Source: a bacterium (GTDB taxonomy: Bacteria; Desulfobacterota; Anaeroferrophillalia; Anaeroferrophillales; Anaeroferrophillaceae). From it: a stretch of 7,758 nt of DNA. The stretch covers positions 1 through 7,758 of the forward strand of contig JAOZRP010000095.1 in NCBI GenBank assembly GCA_029940125.1, given 5' to 3'. Positions 1 to 6,444 of this stretch are shown in pieces. Every line of letters begins with the position of its first letter. The stretch's first letter is position 1. The notes under the pieces were generated by a model, which did no database searches, was not told where the DNA came from, and saw only the letters and a list, made by a program, of their open reading frames with translations. The translations under genes and the position numbers were made by a program.

Positions 1-88
1 AAGGGGGTACTGAAAAGAGTGACAGCCTTTCAGGGATAAGGCACTAACCAGACAGGATTGAATTTTTTTTGGAGGGGTTTAAGGGGAC

Positions 89-1294
89 ATGGCTGAGAAA
101 ATCGGGAAAACTGCTGCGGGTTGTCCCGGCTACCGCTTCGCCGCCCTTCACTGCGGCCTGAAAAAGGAAGAAGAGCTGGATCTGGCGCTCATTGTTTCCG
201 AGGTGCCGGCGGCCGCGGCTGCGGTTTTTACCACCAACCGCTTTCCAGCCGCCCCGATCGTTTACGGCCGCCGCCAGCGGGCCGCCGCGACGCCGGTCAG
301 CGCCGTGCTGGTCAACAGCGGCAATGCCAATGCCTGCACCGGTGATGAAGGCCTGGCCCAGGTTGAAACACTGGCGGCGGAGCTGGCCGCGGTTCTTGCG
401 CTTCCCGCGGAGCAGGTGTTTGTTTCTTCCACCGGGGTGATTGGCGAGCCCCTGCCGCTGGAGATGATGCTGGACTCCCTGCCGCGCTTTCCCGCTCTCC
501 TTTCGTCTTCCCACTTGCCGGCGGCTGCCGAAGCCATCATGACCACGGACTCCCGGCCTAAAACCTGTTCGCTTTCGCTGAAGCTTTCGACCGGCGAGGT
601 GCATATCTGCGGGCTGGCCAAGGGCGCCGGGATGATCGAGCCCAATATGGCCACCATGCTGGCCTATATTCTCACCGATGCCGAGATTGCCGGCAGCCAA
701 TTACAGGGACTGCTGGAAAAGGTAGTGGCTGACACCTTCAACCGGATCAGCGTCGACGGCGATACCAGCACCAACGACACGGTCCTGTGCCTGGCCAACG
801 GGGTCTCCGGCTGTTCCCTGGCCGGCAGCGATGATGAAAAAGAATTTACCGCCGGTTTGTATCAGGTTGCCGACCAGCTGGCCCGGATGATTGTCAAAGA
901 CGGCGAGGGGGCGACCAAAACGGTGGAAATCCTGGTCAAGAATGCCCCTGACCGCCAAGCGGCAGAGCTGATCAGCCGGACCATTGGCCACTCCCTGCTG
1001 GTGAAAACCGCTTTCTATGGCGAGGATGCCAACTGGGGGAGAATTATTGCCGCCCTGGGGTATGCCGGCGTTGACCTGGACCCGGCGCGGGTGGATATCT
1101 GGCTTGACCAGGTTCAGGTGGTGGCCGGCGGCCGGCGGCATCCCGACTACCGGGAAGAGGATGGCGCCGCGGTTTTTAAACAGGATGATTTTACGGTTAC
1201 CGTTGACCTGCATGCCGGGGACGGCACTTTTTCCCTGCTGACCGCCGACCTTTCCCATGAGTATGTCAGCATCAATGCCGACTACCGAACCTGA
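89..1294 (+). CDS. argJ: Bifunctional glutamate N-acetyltransferase / amino-acid N-acetyltransferase ArgJ
   Basis: Cytoplasmic enzyme of arginine biosynthesis. It moves the acetyl group from N-acetylornithine to glutamate (recycling step) and, in bifunctional forms, also acetylates glutamate with acetyl-CoA. The 401-residue product has the usual full family length. The self-cleavage site is clear: KGAGMIEPNMATML, with the break expected between A188 and T189, so T189 becomes the new N-terminal nucleophile of the beta chain. Other family landmarks are FTTNRFPAAP (47-56), LVNSGNANACTG (74-85), SSTGVIGEPL (113-122, oxyanion-hole region), SVDGDTSTND (221-230), TAFYGEDANWGRI (307-319) and the terminal SINADYRT. 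The ATG at 89 has GGAGGGG 11 bases upstream (71-77). It stands alone here: bases 1-88 show no recognisable arg gene, so it is not visibly in an argCJBD cluster. Whether it is mono- or bifunctional cannot be read from sequence alone. Confidence 0.97.
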   Translation: MAEKIGKTAAGCPGYRFAALHCGLKKEEELDLALIVSEVPAAAAAVFTTNRFPAAPIVYGRRQRAAATPVSAVLVNSGNANACTGDEGLAQVETLAAELAAVLALPAEQVFVSSTGVIGEPLPLEMMLDSLPRFPALLSSSHLPAAAEAIMTTDSRPKTCSLSLKLSTGEVHICGLAKGAGMIEPNMATMLAYILTDAEIAGSQLQGLLEKVVADTFNRISVDGDTSTNDTVLCLANGVSGCSLAGSDDEKEFTAGLYQVADQLARMIVKDGEGATKTVEILVKNAPDRQAAELISRTIGHSLLVKTAFYGEDANWGRIIAALGYAGVDLDPARVDIWLDQVQVVAGGRRHPDYREEDGAAVFKQDDFTVTVDLHAGDGTFSLLTADLSHEYVSINADYRT

Positions 1295-1299
1295 ATCTT

Positions 1300-1349
1300 G
1301 ATGGCTTCGTAAAAACTCCATCTTTTTCGTTAGGCTGCAACCTTCGCTA
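1300..1349. repeat. Possible fragment of a dispersed intergenic repeat between argJ and mltG, with a weak hairpin
   Basis: The gap between the convergent argJ and mltG genes begins GATGGCTTCGTAAAAA, a sequence I associate with multi-copy intergenic repeat ends in sulfate-reducing delta-proteobacteria (memory, not a search). GATGG (1300-1304) can pair with CCATC (1318-1322) over a 13-base loop, and five T (1323-1327) follow, so it may also serve as a weak argJ terminator. The mltG stop codon (1347-1349) lies at its far side. Only one copy is in the window, so repetition cannot be shown here. Confidence 0.35.
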
Positions 1350-2366
1350 CTTCCTTCTTTCCCCCTTTTTCTTTTGAAATCGATTAACCGCCCGGTTGTG
1401 TTCCTTCAGGGTGGATGAAAAGTAGTGGCTGCCGTTGTTGCGGGAGACAAAGTAGAGGTAGTCGACCTGGGCCGGGGAGAAAACCGCCCGCAGGGCGGCG
1501 GCTCCCGGGTTGCAGATGGGGCCCGGCGGCAGGCCCCGGTGCCGGTAGGTATTGTAAGGCGATGAGTCCCTCAAATCTTTTTTCCTCAGGTTGCCGTCGA
1601 ATCTCTCTCCCAGTCCGTAAATAACCGTTGGGTCGCATTCCAGGCGCATGCCTTTGTGCAGCCGGTTGAAAATAACAGCGGCGATCAGCGGCATTTCCTC
1701 CTCGTTGCCCGCCTCTTTCTGGACGATGGAAGCCAGGGTGACCAGCTCATGGCGATGGTAAGCCGGTGGTTTCGCCGTCCCGGCCGAGATTTTCTGGTAT
1801 TGGTCGTTGAAGGTTTTAAGCATGAGCGACAGCAGTTGCCGACAGCTGGTATTCCTGGTGTAGTGGTAGGTGCTGGGAAACAGGTAGCCTTCGCAGCTGG
1901 CTGCCTGGATCCCCCATTCTTGCATGAACTCATGGTCGACAACCAGCCGGTTGAATGCCTCCCGGTCGCAGGGGCCGTCGGCCAGCAGGTCACCGATTTC
2001 TTTCATGGTGAAGCCCTCGGGAATGGTAACCTGGTAGGTTTTGACCCGACCGCTTCGCAGCAGTTCAATGATTTCAAGGGGCGTTTCCCCGGCTTCGCAT
2101 TCATATTCCCCGGCCTGCAGCCGGCTGCCCAGACCGTACAGCCGGACAATCAGGGAAAATTTTCGGGCGGAGGAAACCAGACCCTGCCGTTCAAGGCGGC
2201 GGCTGATTGTATGGAGTGAATCTCCAGGATTAACCCGGAAAATCGTGTTTTGGCGAACCGATGACTGGTGGGCAAACTGGTACAGCTCAAAAGCGGCGAC
2301 GGCCGCCATCAAGGCGGTAGCCACGATGGCCGCCAGCAGAAGTTTGAGTATGCGGGTTCTTTTCAT
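1347..2366 (-). CDS. mltG: Endolytic murein transglycosylase MltG (YceG family)
   Basis: Inner-membrane lytic transglycosylase that cuts nascent glycan strands and so is thought to end peptidoglycan polymerisation. The 339-residue protein has a short basic start (MKRTR), one membrane helix (about 6-30), a LysM-like segment beginning FRVNPGDSLHTISRRL (43-58) and then the catalytic domain. That domain has EGYLFPSTYHY (159-169), ASIVQKEAG with the catalytic glutamate at E218, FNRL, LECDPTVIYG (242-251) and the signature SPYNTYRHRGLPPGPICNPG (269-288). The frame stays open upstream to 2837, but that extension lies inside murJ and has no membrane-protein character. The ATG at 2366 directly precedes the signal-anchor helix and shares one base with the murJ stop (TGATG). 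No Shine-Dalgarno is visible, so translational coupling to murJ is likely. The end is a basic tail (KKKGERRK) whose TAG stop lies at the border of a possible repeat fragment. Confidence 0.95.
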   Translation of the reverse strand: MKRTRILKLLLAAIVATALMAAVAAFELYQFAHQSSVRQNTIFRVNPGDSLHTISRRLERQGLVSSARKFSLIVRLYGLGSRLQAGEYECEAGETPLEIIELLRSGRVKTYQVTIPEGFTMKEIGDLLADGPCDREAFNRLVVDHEFMQEWGIQAASCEGYLFPSTYHYTRNTSCRQLLSLMLKTFNDQYQKISAGTAKPPAYHRHELVTLASIVQKEAGNEEEMPLIAAVIFNRLHKGMRLECDPTVIYGLGERFDGNLRKKDLRDSSPYNTYRHRGLPPGPICNPGAAALRAVFSPAQVDYLYFVSRNNGSHYFSSTLKEHNRAVNRFQKKKGERRK

Positions 2367-3934
2367 CACTGTTTTCGGCGCAGCAGCGCGGCGGCGGCCG
2401 CCATTTCCCGGCTGCCCAGGGCCAGGGAACTGAGCGCGTACACGATGCCGCCGGCAAGAATCAGGGCGATCAACCTGCCGGCGTCCGCCAGTTGGTGGTG
2501 ATAGCTGATGGTAAACCAGGAAAACCTTGACAGCACCAGCAGCAGGGCGACCATGATTCCCGTTGCCGCCAGGGACTGCATGAAAGGTTTGCCGATCCCC
2601 CTGATTTCCAGCTGCTGTTTCTTTTTCCTGAGCAGGATGAAAAGGAGGATAAGGAAATTGGCGGCGCTGGAAACGGCGGTGGCCAGGGCCAGGCCGATGT
2701 GTTTGAGCGGGAACATCAGGGCCAGGGCGACTATAATGTTGATGACCAGGGCAATGCCCCCGACTTTCACCGGGGTTGCCGCATCCTGGAGCGAATAAAA
2801 AGCCGGGACAATGATGCGCAGGGCGGCGTAGGCCCACAGGCCGCAGGTGTAGGCAACCAGGGTTTGTGAAACCATGATGGTTGAGTGGGCGTCAAAATGA
2901 CCCCGTTGAAAAAGGAGGTAGATAATGGGTTTGCTGAGCACGATCAGCCCGGCCATGGCCGGCAGGGTGATGAACAACAGCCCGCGGATGGCCAGGGAAA
3001 AGGTGTGGGAAAAATCGTCCCATTGCCGGGCGTGGGCCTGCTTGCTCAGGGTTGGCAGAATTGCCGTACCCAGGGCAACGGCAAAGATGCCCAGGGGAAA
3101 CTGGACCAGGCGGTCGGAATAGTAGAGATAGGAAATGCTTCCGTCCACCAGGAAGGAGGCCAGCAGGGTGTTGACGAAAATGGTGATCTGGGTGATGGCC
3201 AGGCCCACCAGCGACGGTCCCATCAGCTTCATGATGTCCCTGATTGCCGGGTGGCGGAAATGAAATTTGGGGGCCAGGGAAAATCCCGCCCGGCGCAGGA
3301 ACGGCACCTGGAAGGCCAGCTGGGCGACGCCGCCCAGAAGGACGCCGATGGCCAGGGCCAGAGCCGGATTCCCCAAGGGGCGACTGAGCAGACAGATGGA
3401 TGCGATCATGCAGATGTTCAGCAGCACCGGGGCCAGGGCCGGGGCCAGGAAGTGTTCGACGGAATTCAGGATCCCCATGGCCAGCGCCACCAGACTGATC
3501 AGCAGGATGTAGGGGAACATGATGCGGTTGAGAAGCACGGTGAGCTGGAACTTGTCAGGATTGTGCTGGAAGCCGGGGGCAATCAATTTGACGATCAGCG
3601 GTGAAAAGATGATCCCGGCAATGGTTACCAGAACGAGAATGATCGAGACCAGGGTGAGGGCCGTCTGGGCAATGTTTCGGGCCTCCGCTTTTTTTCCGTC
3701 GCTCAGGTAGCGGCTGAAAACCGGGATGAAGGAAGCGGTCAAAGAACCCTCGCCGAAAAGCCGGCGCAGCAGGTTGGGAATCCTGAAAGCGACAAAGAAG
3801 GCGTCGGCGGTAAAGCTGGTGCCCAGGAAATGGGCAATGACCATGTCCCGGACAAAGCCGAGGATCCGGCTGGCAAAAGTGGCGCTGCTGACGATGCCGG
3901 CGGCGCGGATGATATGTTTTTTGCTGGAGCTCAT
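2366..3934 (-). CDS. murJ: Lipid II flippase MurJ (MviN, MOP superfamily)
   Basis: Polytopic inner-membrane protein that flips the peptidoglycan precursor lipid II to the periplasmic side. At 522 residues with about 14 predicted hydrophobic segments it matches the family. The N-terminal signature is intact: SRILGFVRD (22-30), TADAFFVAFRIPNLLRRLFGEG (42-63), corresponding to the conserved arginines and aspartate lining the central cavity in E. coli MurJ. Further landmarks are YYSDRLVQFPLGIFAVALGT (271-290; D274 and R275 are the conserved DR pair), LFQRGHFDA (341-349) and FYSLQDAATPVK (379-390). The start codon sits in an ATGA overlap with the stop of the FapA-type gene, with no Shine-Dalgarno before it. 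The stop overlaps the mltG start by one base. The gene is therefore the middle member of a translationally coupled trio. Long open frames on the opposite strand through this gene are low in sense and were discarded. Confidence 0.97.
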   Translation of the reverse strand: MSSSKKHIIRAAGIVSSATFASRILGFVRDMVIAHFLGTSFTADAFFVAFRIPNLLRRLFGEGSLTASFIPVFSRYLSDGKKAEARNIAQTALTLVSIILVLVTIAGIIFSPLIVKLIAPGFQHNPDKFQLTVLLNRIMFPYILLISLVALAMGILNSVEHFLAPALAPVLLNICMIASICLLSRPLGNPALALAIGVLLGGVAQLAFQVPFLRRAGFSLAPKFHFRHPAIRDIMKLMGPSLVGLAITQITIFVNTLLASFLVDGSISYLYYSDRLVQFPLGIFAVALGTAILPTLSKQAHARQWDDFSHTFSLAIRGLLFITLPAMAGLIVLSKPIIYLLFQRGHFDAHSTIMVSQTLVAYTCGLWAYAALRIIVPAFYSLQDAATPVKVGGIALVINIIVALALMFPLKHIGLALATAVSSAANFLILLFILLRKKKQQLEIRGIGKPFMQSLAATGIMVALLLVLSRFSWFTISYHHQLADAGRLIALILAGGIVYALSSLALGSREMAAAAALLRRKQ

Positions 3935-5727
3935 GTTTTTTCGGTCGCGGCAAACCGGTTGATGATTTTCAGGGCCCGGGGACTCAGGGAGGTCGTCTGC
4001 TCTTCTTCCGGCCGCCAGGTAAAAGGAGCTGCCTGGGCGGTGATTTTTTGTTTTTTGCGGTGGAAGGTGAAAAGAGTGGTTTGACTGACGGCCGCTGGCG
4101 GACGGGAAAAAGAGGCAAAACCGATCTGGCTTTCGCCGCTGCCGGCATCATTTACGATTATCAGTCCCCGTTGGTAAGACAGCTTGAGTTCAATGAGGTT
4201 TTGTTTCAAAGTGGTGAAATCTCCGGCAAGAGCAGTCGCAGTGTTCTTCAGCTCATCGATTTCCCGGGCCAGGTCATGGTAGGTCTTAAGCCGCTTTACC
4301 GTGATGGCAGTGATGGATATCTGCAGCCGCTCACGAAGTTCGTCAAGACGGCCGTGGGCAATCATTTGCATGATGGCCGCTTTCTGCTGGTCCGTCAGTT
4401 TGGTGTTCTTCTGCTGCTCGATGGTTTGGATAAGATGGGTGATTTCCTTTTCCAGCTGTGAACGGAGATAGAGCTTTTTTGTCAGCTGAGGGGTGAAGTA
4501 ATCAATCCTGGCCGACAATTTTTTCATTTCCGTTTCTATTTCCTTTTCCTGCTGCCGCCAGGCCGGCAGGGCCATCGGGTCAATGCTCAGGGTTGATTTT
4601 CCACTGCCGAAAACCCCATGGCAGTAAATGAAGCTGCCGGCGGTAACCGTCCCGGCGTGCATGGCTTCCTGGATAATGACCTCGGTGCCGGTCATGGTTG
4701 AGGTGATGCAGGTGTTGACCGTTATCAGCCGGCCGCTGATGGTGGCATTTTCAATGACCGAATTGATCTGGATGTCGTCGCCTTCAATAAAAGCCCCGAC
4801 GACCTTGTTGATGGCGATGTGGGTGCCGATGATTCTGGCTCCCGGATCGACAATGCCGGAAATTTTGATGTTTTCCCCTTCCAGCACCGCTCCCCGGCCG
4901 ACATTGCCGTTGACGGTGATTTCCTTGGCCATCAAGGTGAATCCCGGTTTAACCGTGTCCTGGAGAATGTTGTTGGATCCTTCTACCTTGATGGCGGTGG
5001 CCACCTGGCTGAATTCCTTGATGGCGATGTTGCCGGTGGAAAAATCAACCTGACTGACCAGGACGTCGGGGTCGATGAAAAAACCCTTGTCGGTGTCGTG
5101 GTAGAGGAAGCCGGTAATGAGAGCTTTGAGGATGGTCTGGTTTTTTTCCGGCAGTTCTTCAGCGTACACCGATTTGCGGTCGTAGGCGAGCTTCACCACT
5201 TCTTTTCCCGGTTCAGCCGGAATGGGGTCGCCGTAAATGGTGGTTCCATCAACGCCGGCGGTGGCATGGGTTAAGATGGCAATGTCGCTGTCCTTTTTGA
5301 CCAGTTTGTCGCTGAATCCCAGGTCGTGAAAATCTATTTTGCCGGTTTTTTCATTGGTGATTTTTCCCGGTTTCAATTCCAGATCGATGAGTTCTTCCAG
5401 GAAACTGTCGTCTCCCTTTTGCGGCAGGGTAGGAGATGCCAGGGGAATGGTAAAGTAGTTCCGGTAGCCGCCCTGCTTCCGGTAGCCTTCCAGGTACCGG
5501 TTGATATGCGCTTTCAGCTCCGACTCGTCTGGCAGGCCGTGAACAATCCTGCTGTCGGCAATCATTTGCTTCATTTTGTCCAGGATTTCATCTTTGACCG
5601 CCGGTACGTCCGGATCGCTGATCCGGGAATTGGGGCGGATGGACAGGTAGGCGTATTGTTGCCCATTCACTTCATCAAGGTGAATGAAAATATCCAGCTT
5701 TTCAGTATAGTGTTCAGAATGATTCAT
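3931..5727 (-). CDS. FapA/DUF342 domain protein (flagellar assembly protein A-like), first gene of murJ-mltG operon
   Basis: Large soluble protein of the DUF342/FapA family, whose precise biochemical role is not established. Residues are numbered from the ATG at 5727 (598 residues). The N-terminal part (about 1-200) contains a DGTTIYGDPIPAEPGKE segment, typical of the family's region before the helix. From about 220 to 385 there is a right-handed beta-helix style repeat rich in G, I, V and N (for example VDFSTGNIAIKEF, EITVNGNVGRGAVLEGENI, IKISGIVDPGARI). A long charged helical or coiled-coil region (about 390-520) and a variable tail follow. A TTG three bases upstream is an alternative start; AGGAAG lies 8 bases before the TTG and 11 before the ATG. 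The family name comes from Vibrio FapA, linked to flagellar localisation, but no flagellar gene is visible here. Instead the gene overlaps murJ by four bases, which points to an envelope or polarity role; that last step is inference. Confidence 0.88.
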   Translation of the reverse strand: MNHSEHYTEKLDIFIHLDEVNGQQYAYLSIRPNSRISDPDVPAVKDEILDKMKQMIADSRIVHGLPDESELKAHINRYLEGYRKQGGYRNYFTIPLASPTLPQKGDDSFLEELIDLELKPGKITNEKTGKIDFHDLGFSDKLVKKDSDIAILTHATAGVDGTTIYGDPIPAEPGKEVVKLAYDRKSVYAEELPEKNQTILKALITGFLYHDTDKGFFIDPDVLVSQVDFSTGNIAIKEFSQVATAIKVEGSNNILQDTVKPGFTLMAKEITVNGNVGRGAVLEGENIKISGIVDPGARIIGTHIAINKVVGAFIEGDDIQINSVIENATISGRLITVNTCITSTMTGTEVIIQEAMHAGTVTAGSFIYCHGVFGSGKSTLSIDPMALPAWRQQEKEIETEMKKLSARIDYFTPQLTKKLYLRSQLEKEITHLIQTIEQQKNTKLTDQQKAAIMQMIAHGRLDELRERLQISITAITVKRLKTYHDLAREIDELKNTATALAGDFTTLKQNLIELKLSYQRGLIIVNDAGSGESQIGFASFSRPPAAVSQTTLFTFHRKKQKITAQAAPFTWRPEEEQTTSLSPRALKIINRFAATEKT

Positions 5728-5755
5728 CAAAGAGATGACTTCCTGTTTTTCCCTG

Positions 5756-5782
5756 CTTATGGCAAACAGTTTATACCGTTTA
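5756..5782 (-). promoter_or_regulatory. Candidate FliA (sigma-28)-like promoter for the FapA-murJ-mltG operon
   Basis: On the minus strand TAAA (5782-5779) is followed by exactly 15 bases and then GCCATAAG (5763-5756). The sigma-28 consensus is TAAA-N15-GCCGATAA, so the -35 box, the spacing and the GCC match, while the second half looks like the consensus with one base missing. Transcription would start near 5750, just upstream of the AGGAAG ribosome site. A TATAAA (5775-5770) in the spacer could be a sigma-70 -10 box, but nothing resembling TTGACA lies 16-18 bases before it. This is a pattern match by eye only. Confidence 0.28.
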
Positions 5783-5789
5783 GCGATGC

Positions 5790-5933
5790 ATGCTCATGAG
5801 AAAATTGCTCTTGCCCGCCAATTCACTTTTCCGAGTGGAGACTATTTCATATCTTGAATTGATAGACAAGCAGTTTTTGTTGTCATATGTGGATGGATGG
5901 CCGTTGTTTTCTGCCGATTTCATTAAAATTTAA
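5790..5933 (+). CDS. Possible small ORF of 47 codons, unknown function
   Basis: An ATG at 5790 opens a 47-codon frame ending at TAA (5931-5933). The peptide starts MLMRKLLLPANSLFRVETIS and continues through LELIDKQFLLSYVDGWPLF to end SADFIKI. The composition is plausible for a protein (hydrophobic and charged residues mixed, no runs). However, there is no Shine-Dalgarno before either ATG (5790 or 5796), and I recognise no family. It lies in the gap between two divergent genes and overlaps the region where the FapA operon promoter is expected. It may be a chance frame or the decayed remnant of a gene. Confidence 0.15.
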   Translation: MLMRKLLLPANSLFRVETISYLELIDKQFLLSYVDGWPLFSADFIKI

Positions 5934-5977
5934 AGGTGATAATCCCAAAATTGCTATCGTCAGGATAGTTTTTCCTC

Positions 5978-6004
5978 TTTACAAGATTAATATATATTGA
6001 TAAT
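5978..6004 (+). promoter_or_regulatory. Candidate promoter and operator of the arsR-type gene
   Basis: TTTACA (5978-5983) and GATAAT (5999-6004) resemble -35 and -10 boxes, though the 15-base spacer is short. Between and over them lies an imperfect 16-base palindrome (5986-6001) with the perfect core AATATATATT (5989-5998). ArsR-family repressors bind AT-rich inverted repeats that overlap their own promoter, so this is the natural candidate for autoregulation. The reading is inference; AT-rich palindromes also arise by chance in such sequence. Confidence 0.3.
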
Positions 6005-6073
6005 GGACAGACTGGAACAGGTAATGTGGTAAAAGACGTTGTTTTTGATGCGCTGAGTGATTATATTACAATG

Positions 6074-6088
6074 GGAGGGTTGATCGTG
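6074..6088 (+). promoter_or_regulatory. Strong ribosome binding site that fixes the GTG start of the arsR-type gene
   Basis: GGAGG (6074-6078), within GGGAGGG, lies 7 bases after its last G before a GTG at 6086. The open frame extends up to another GTG at 6026, but that one has no ribosome site and would add 20 residues that do not belong to the ArsR fold. The start at 6086 gives a protein of 102 residues, normal for the family. Confidence 0.8.
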
Positions 6089-6394
6089 AGCGACCAGGTA
6101 TGTGAACGAGTGGCTGAGGTTTTAAAGGTTCTGGGACATCCGATCCGTCTTCGCATTGTTCAAACTCTTTTAACCGAAGAGTCCTGTGTTAAAAATATCT
6201 GGAGCTGCCTTGATTTACCCCAGGCCACGGTTTCCCAGCATCTTTCGGTTTTGAAGGGGAAAGGCGTGGTTGATTCCGCCCGGGAAGGGGTTTCCATGCG
6301 CTACTGGGTCAGCGATGATATCAGCAAAATGATTGTTACGTCCCTCATGGAGCACATGGGGATGGATTGTCGAGGATCTTGTTTGGATAAGTAA
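6086..6394 (+). CDS. ArsR/SmtB-family winged-helix transcriptional regulator with altered cysteine site
   Basis: Small dimeric DNA-binding repressor, 102 residues. The fold is plain: ERVAEVLKVLGHPIRLRIVQTL (7-28) is the typical first helices with the HP-RL-I pattern. DLPQATVSQHLSVLKGKGVV (43-62) is the recognition helix-turn-helix, and SAREGVSMRYWVSD (64-77) is the beta wing. In classic arsenic sensors the helix before this carries ELCVCDL; here the matching stretch is ESCVKNIWSCLDL, so one cysteine (C34) is kept, the second of the CxC is K36, and another cysteine appears at C41. Further cysteines are C6, C95 and C99, the last two in a MDCRGSC tail. This suggests metal or thiol sensing with a different ligand set; the signal is unknown. 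It is followed 50 bases later by an FmdB-type gene, probably co-transcribed. No efflux pump or arsenate reductase gene is in view. Confidence 0.9.
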   Translation: MSDQVCERVAEVLKVLGHPIRLRIVQTLLTEESCVKNIWSCLDLPQATVSQHLSVLKGKGVVDSAREGVSMRYWVSDDISKMIVTSLMEHMGMDCRGSCLDK

Positions 6395-6444
6395 TGTTTA
6401 AAGAAGAACGATTGCGTTGGTAAGAAAAGGAGGGTGAAAGATCG

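Larger units (their letters stand above)
5728..6085. other. Divergent AT-rich intergenic region between the FapA-type gene and the arsR-type gene
   Basis: About 360 bases separate two divergent genes, and base composition is clearly more AT-rich than the flanking genes. It should hold the promoters of both units. Items seen are the FliA-like motif near the FapA-type gene, a small open frame at 5790-5933, and a short hairpin CTATC-GTCAG-GATAG followed by five T (5954-5973). A perfect 10-base palindrome AATATATATT lies at 5989-5998. A 9-codon frame (6003-6032) ends before the arsR-type gene and looks meaningless. No sigma-54 site with correct GG-N10-GC spacing was found. Confidence 0.6.

Noticed and set aside
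1..88. Promoter or upstream gene end before argJ
   Set aside because: GTGACA at 19-24 resembles a -35 box, but the sequence at the proper distance (CACTAA) is a poor -10. Two short open frames end near 39 and 47 with no recognisable C-terminus. The T-run at 63-70 has no adjacent stem.
44..700. 218-codon minus-strand open frame opposite argJ
   Set aside because: R/G/Q-rich shadow of a clearly coding argJ sequence in high-GC codons.
1656..2219. 187-codon plus-strand open frame opposite mltG
   Set aside because: It is the antisense shadow of the mltG catalytic region, with no ribosome site and no family resemblance.
2367..2837. 157-codon upstream extension of the mltG reading frame
   Set aside because: It lies wholly inside the murJ coding region and is rich in P, G, R and H with no domain. 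The membrane anchor of MltG starts at the ATG at 2366, which overlaps the murJ stop.
2885..3604. 239-codon plus-strand open frame opposite murJ
   Set aside because: Composition is dominated by G, Q, D and H, the mirror of a hydrophobic membrane protein in GC-rich codons; there is no recognisable domain and murJ on the other strand is certain.
5800..5920. Sigma-54 promoter candidates on both strands
   Set aside because: The GG and GC pairs seen are 9 or 12 bases apart, not the required 10.
6026..6085. N-terminal extension of the ArsR-type protein from GTG at 6026
   Set aside because: No ribosome site, it would overlap the leader, and the GTG at 6086 has a near-perfect ribosome site and gives the normal family length.
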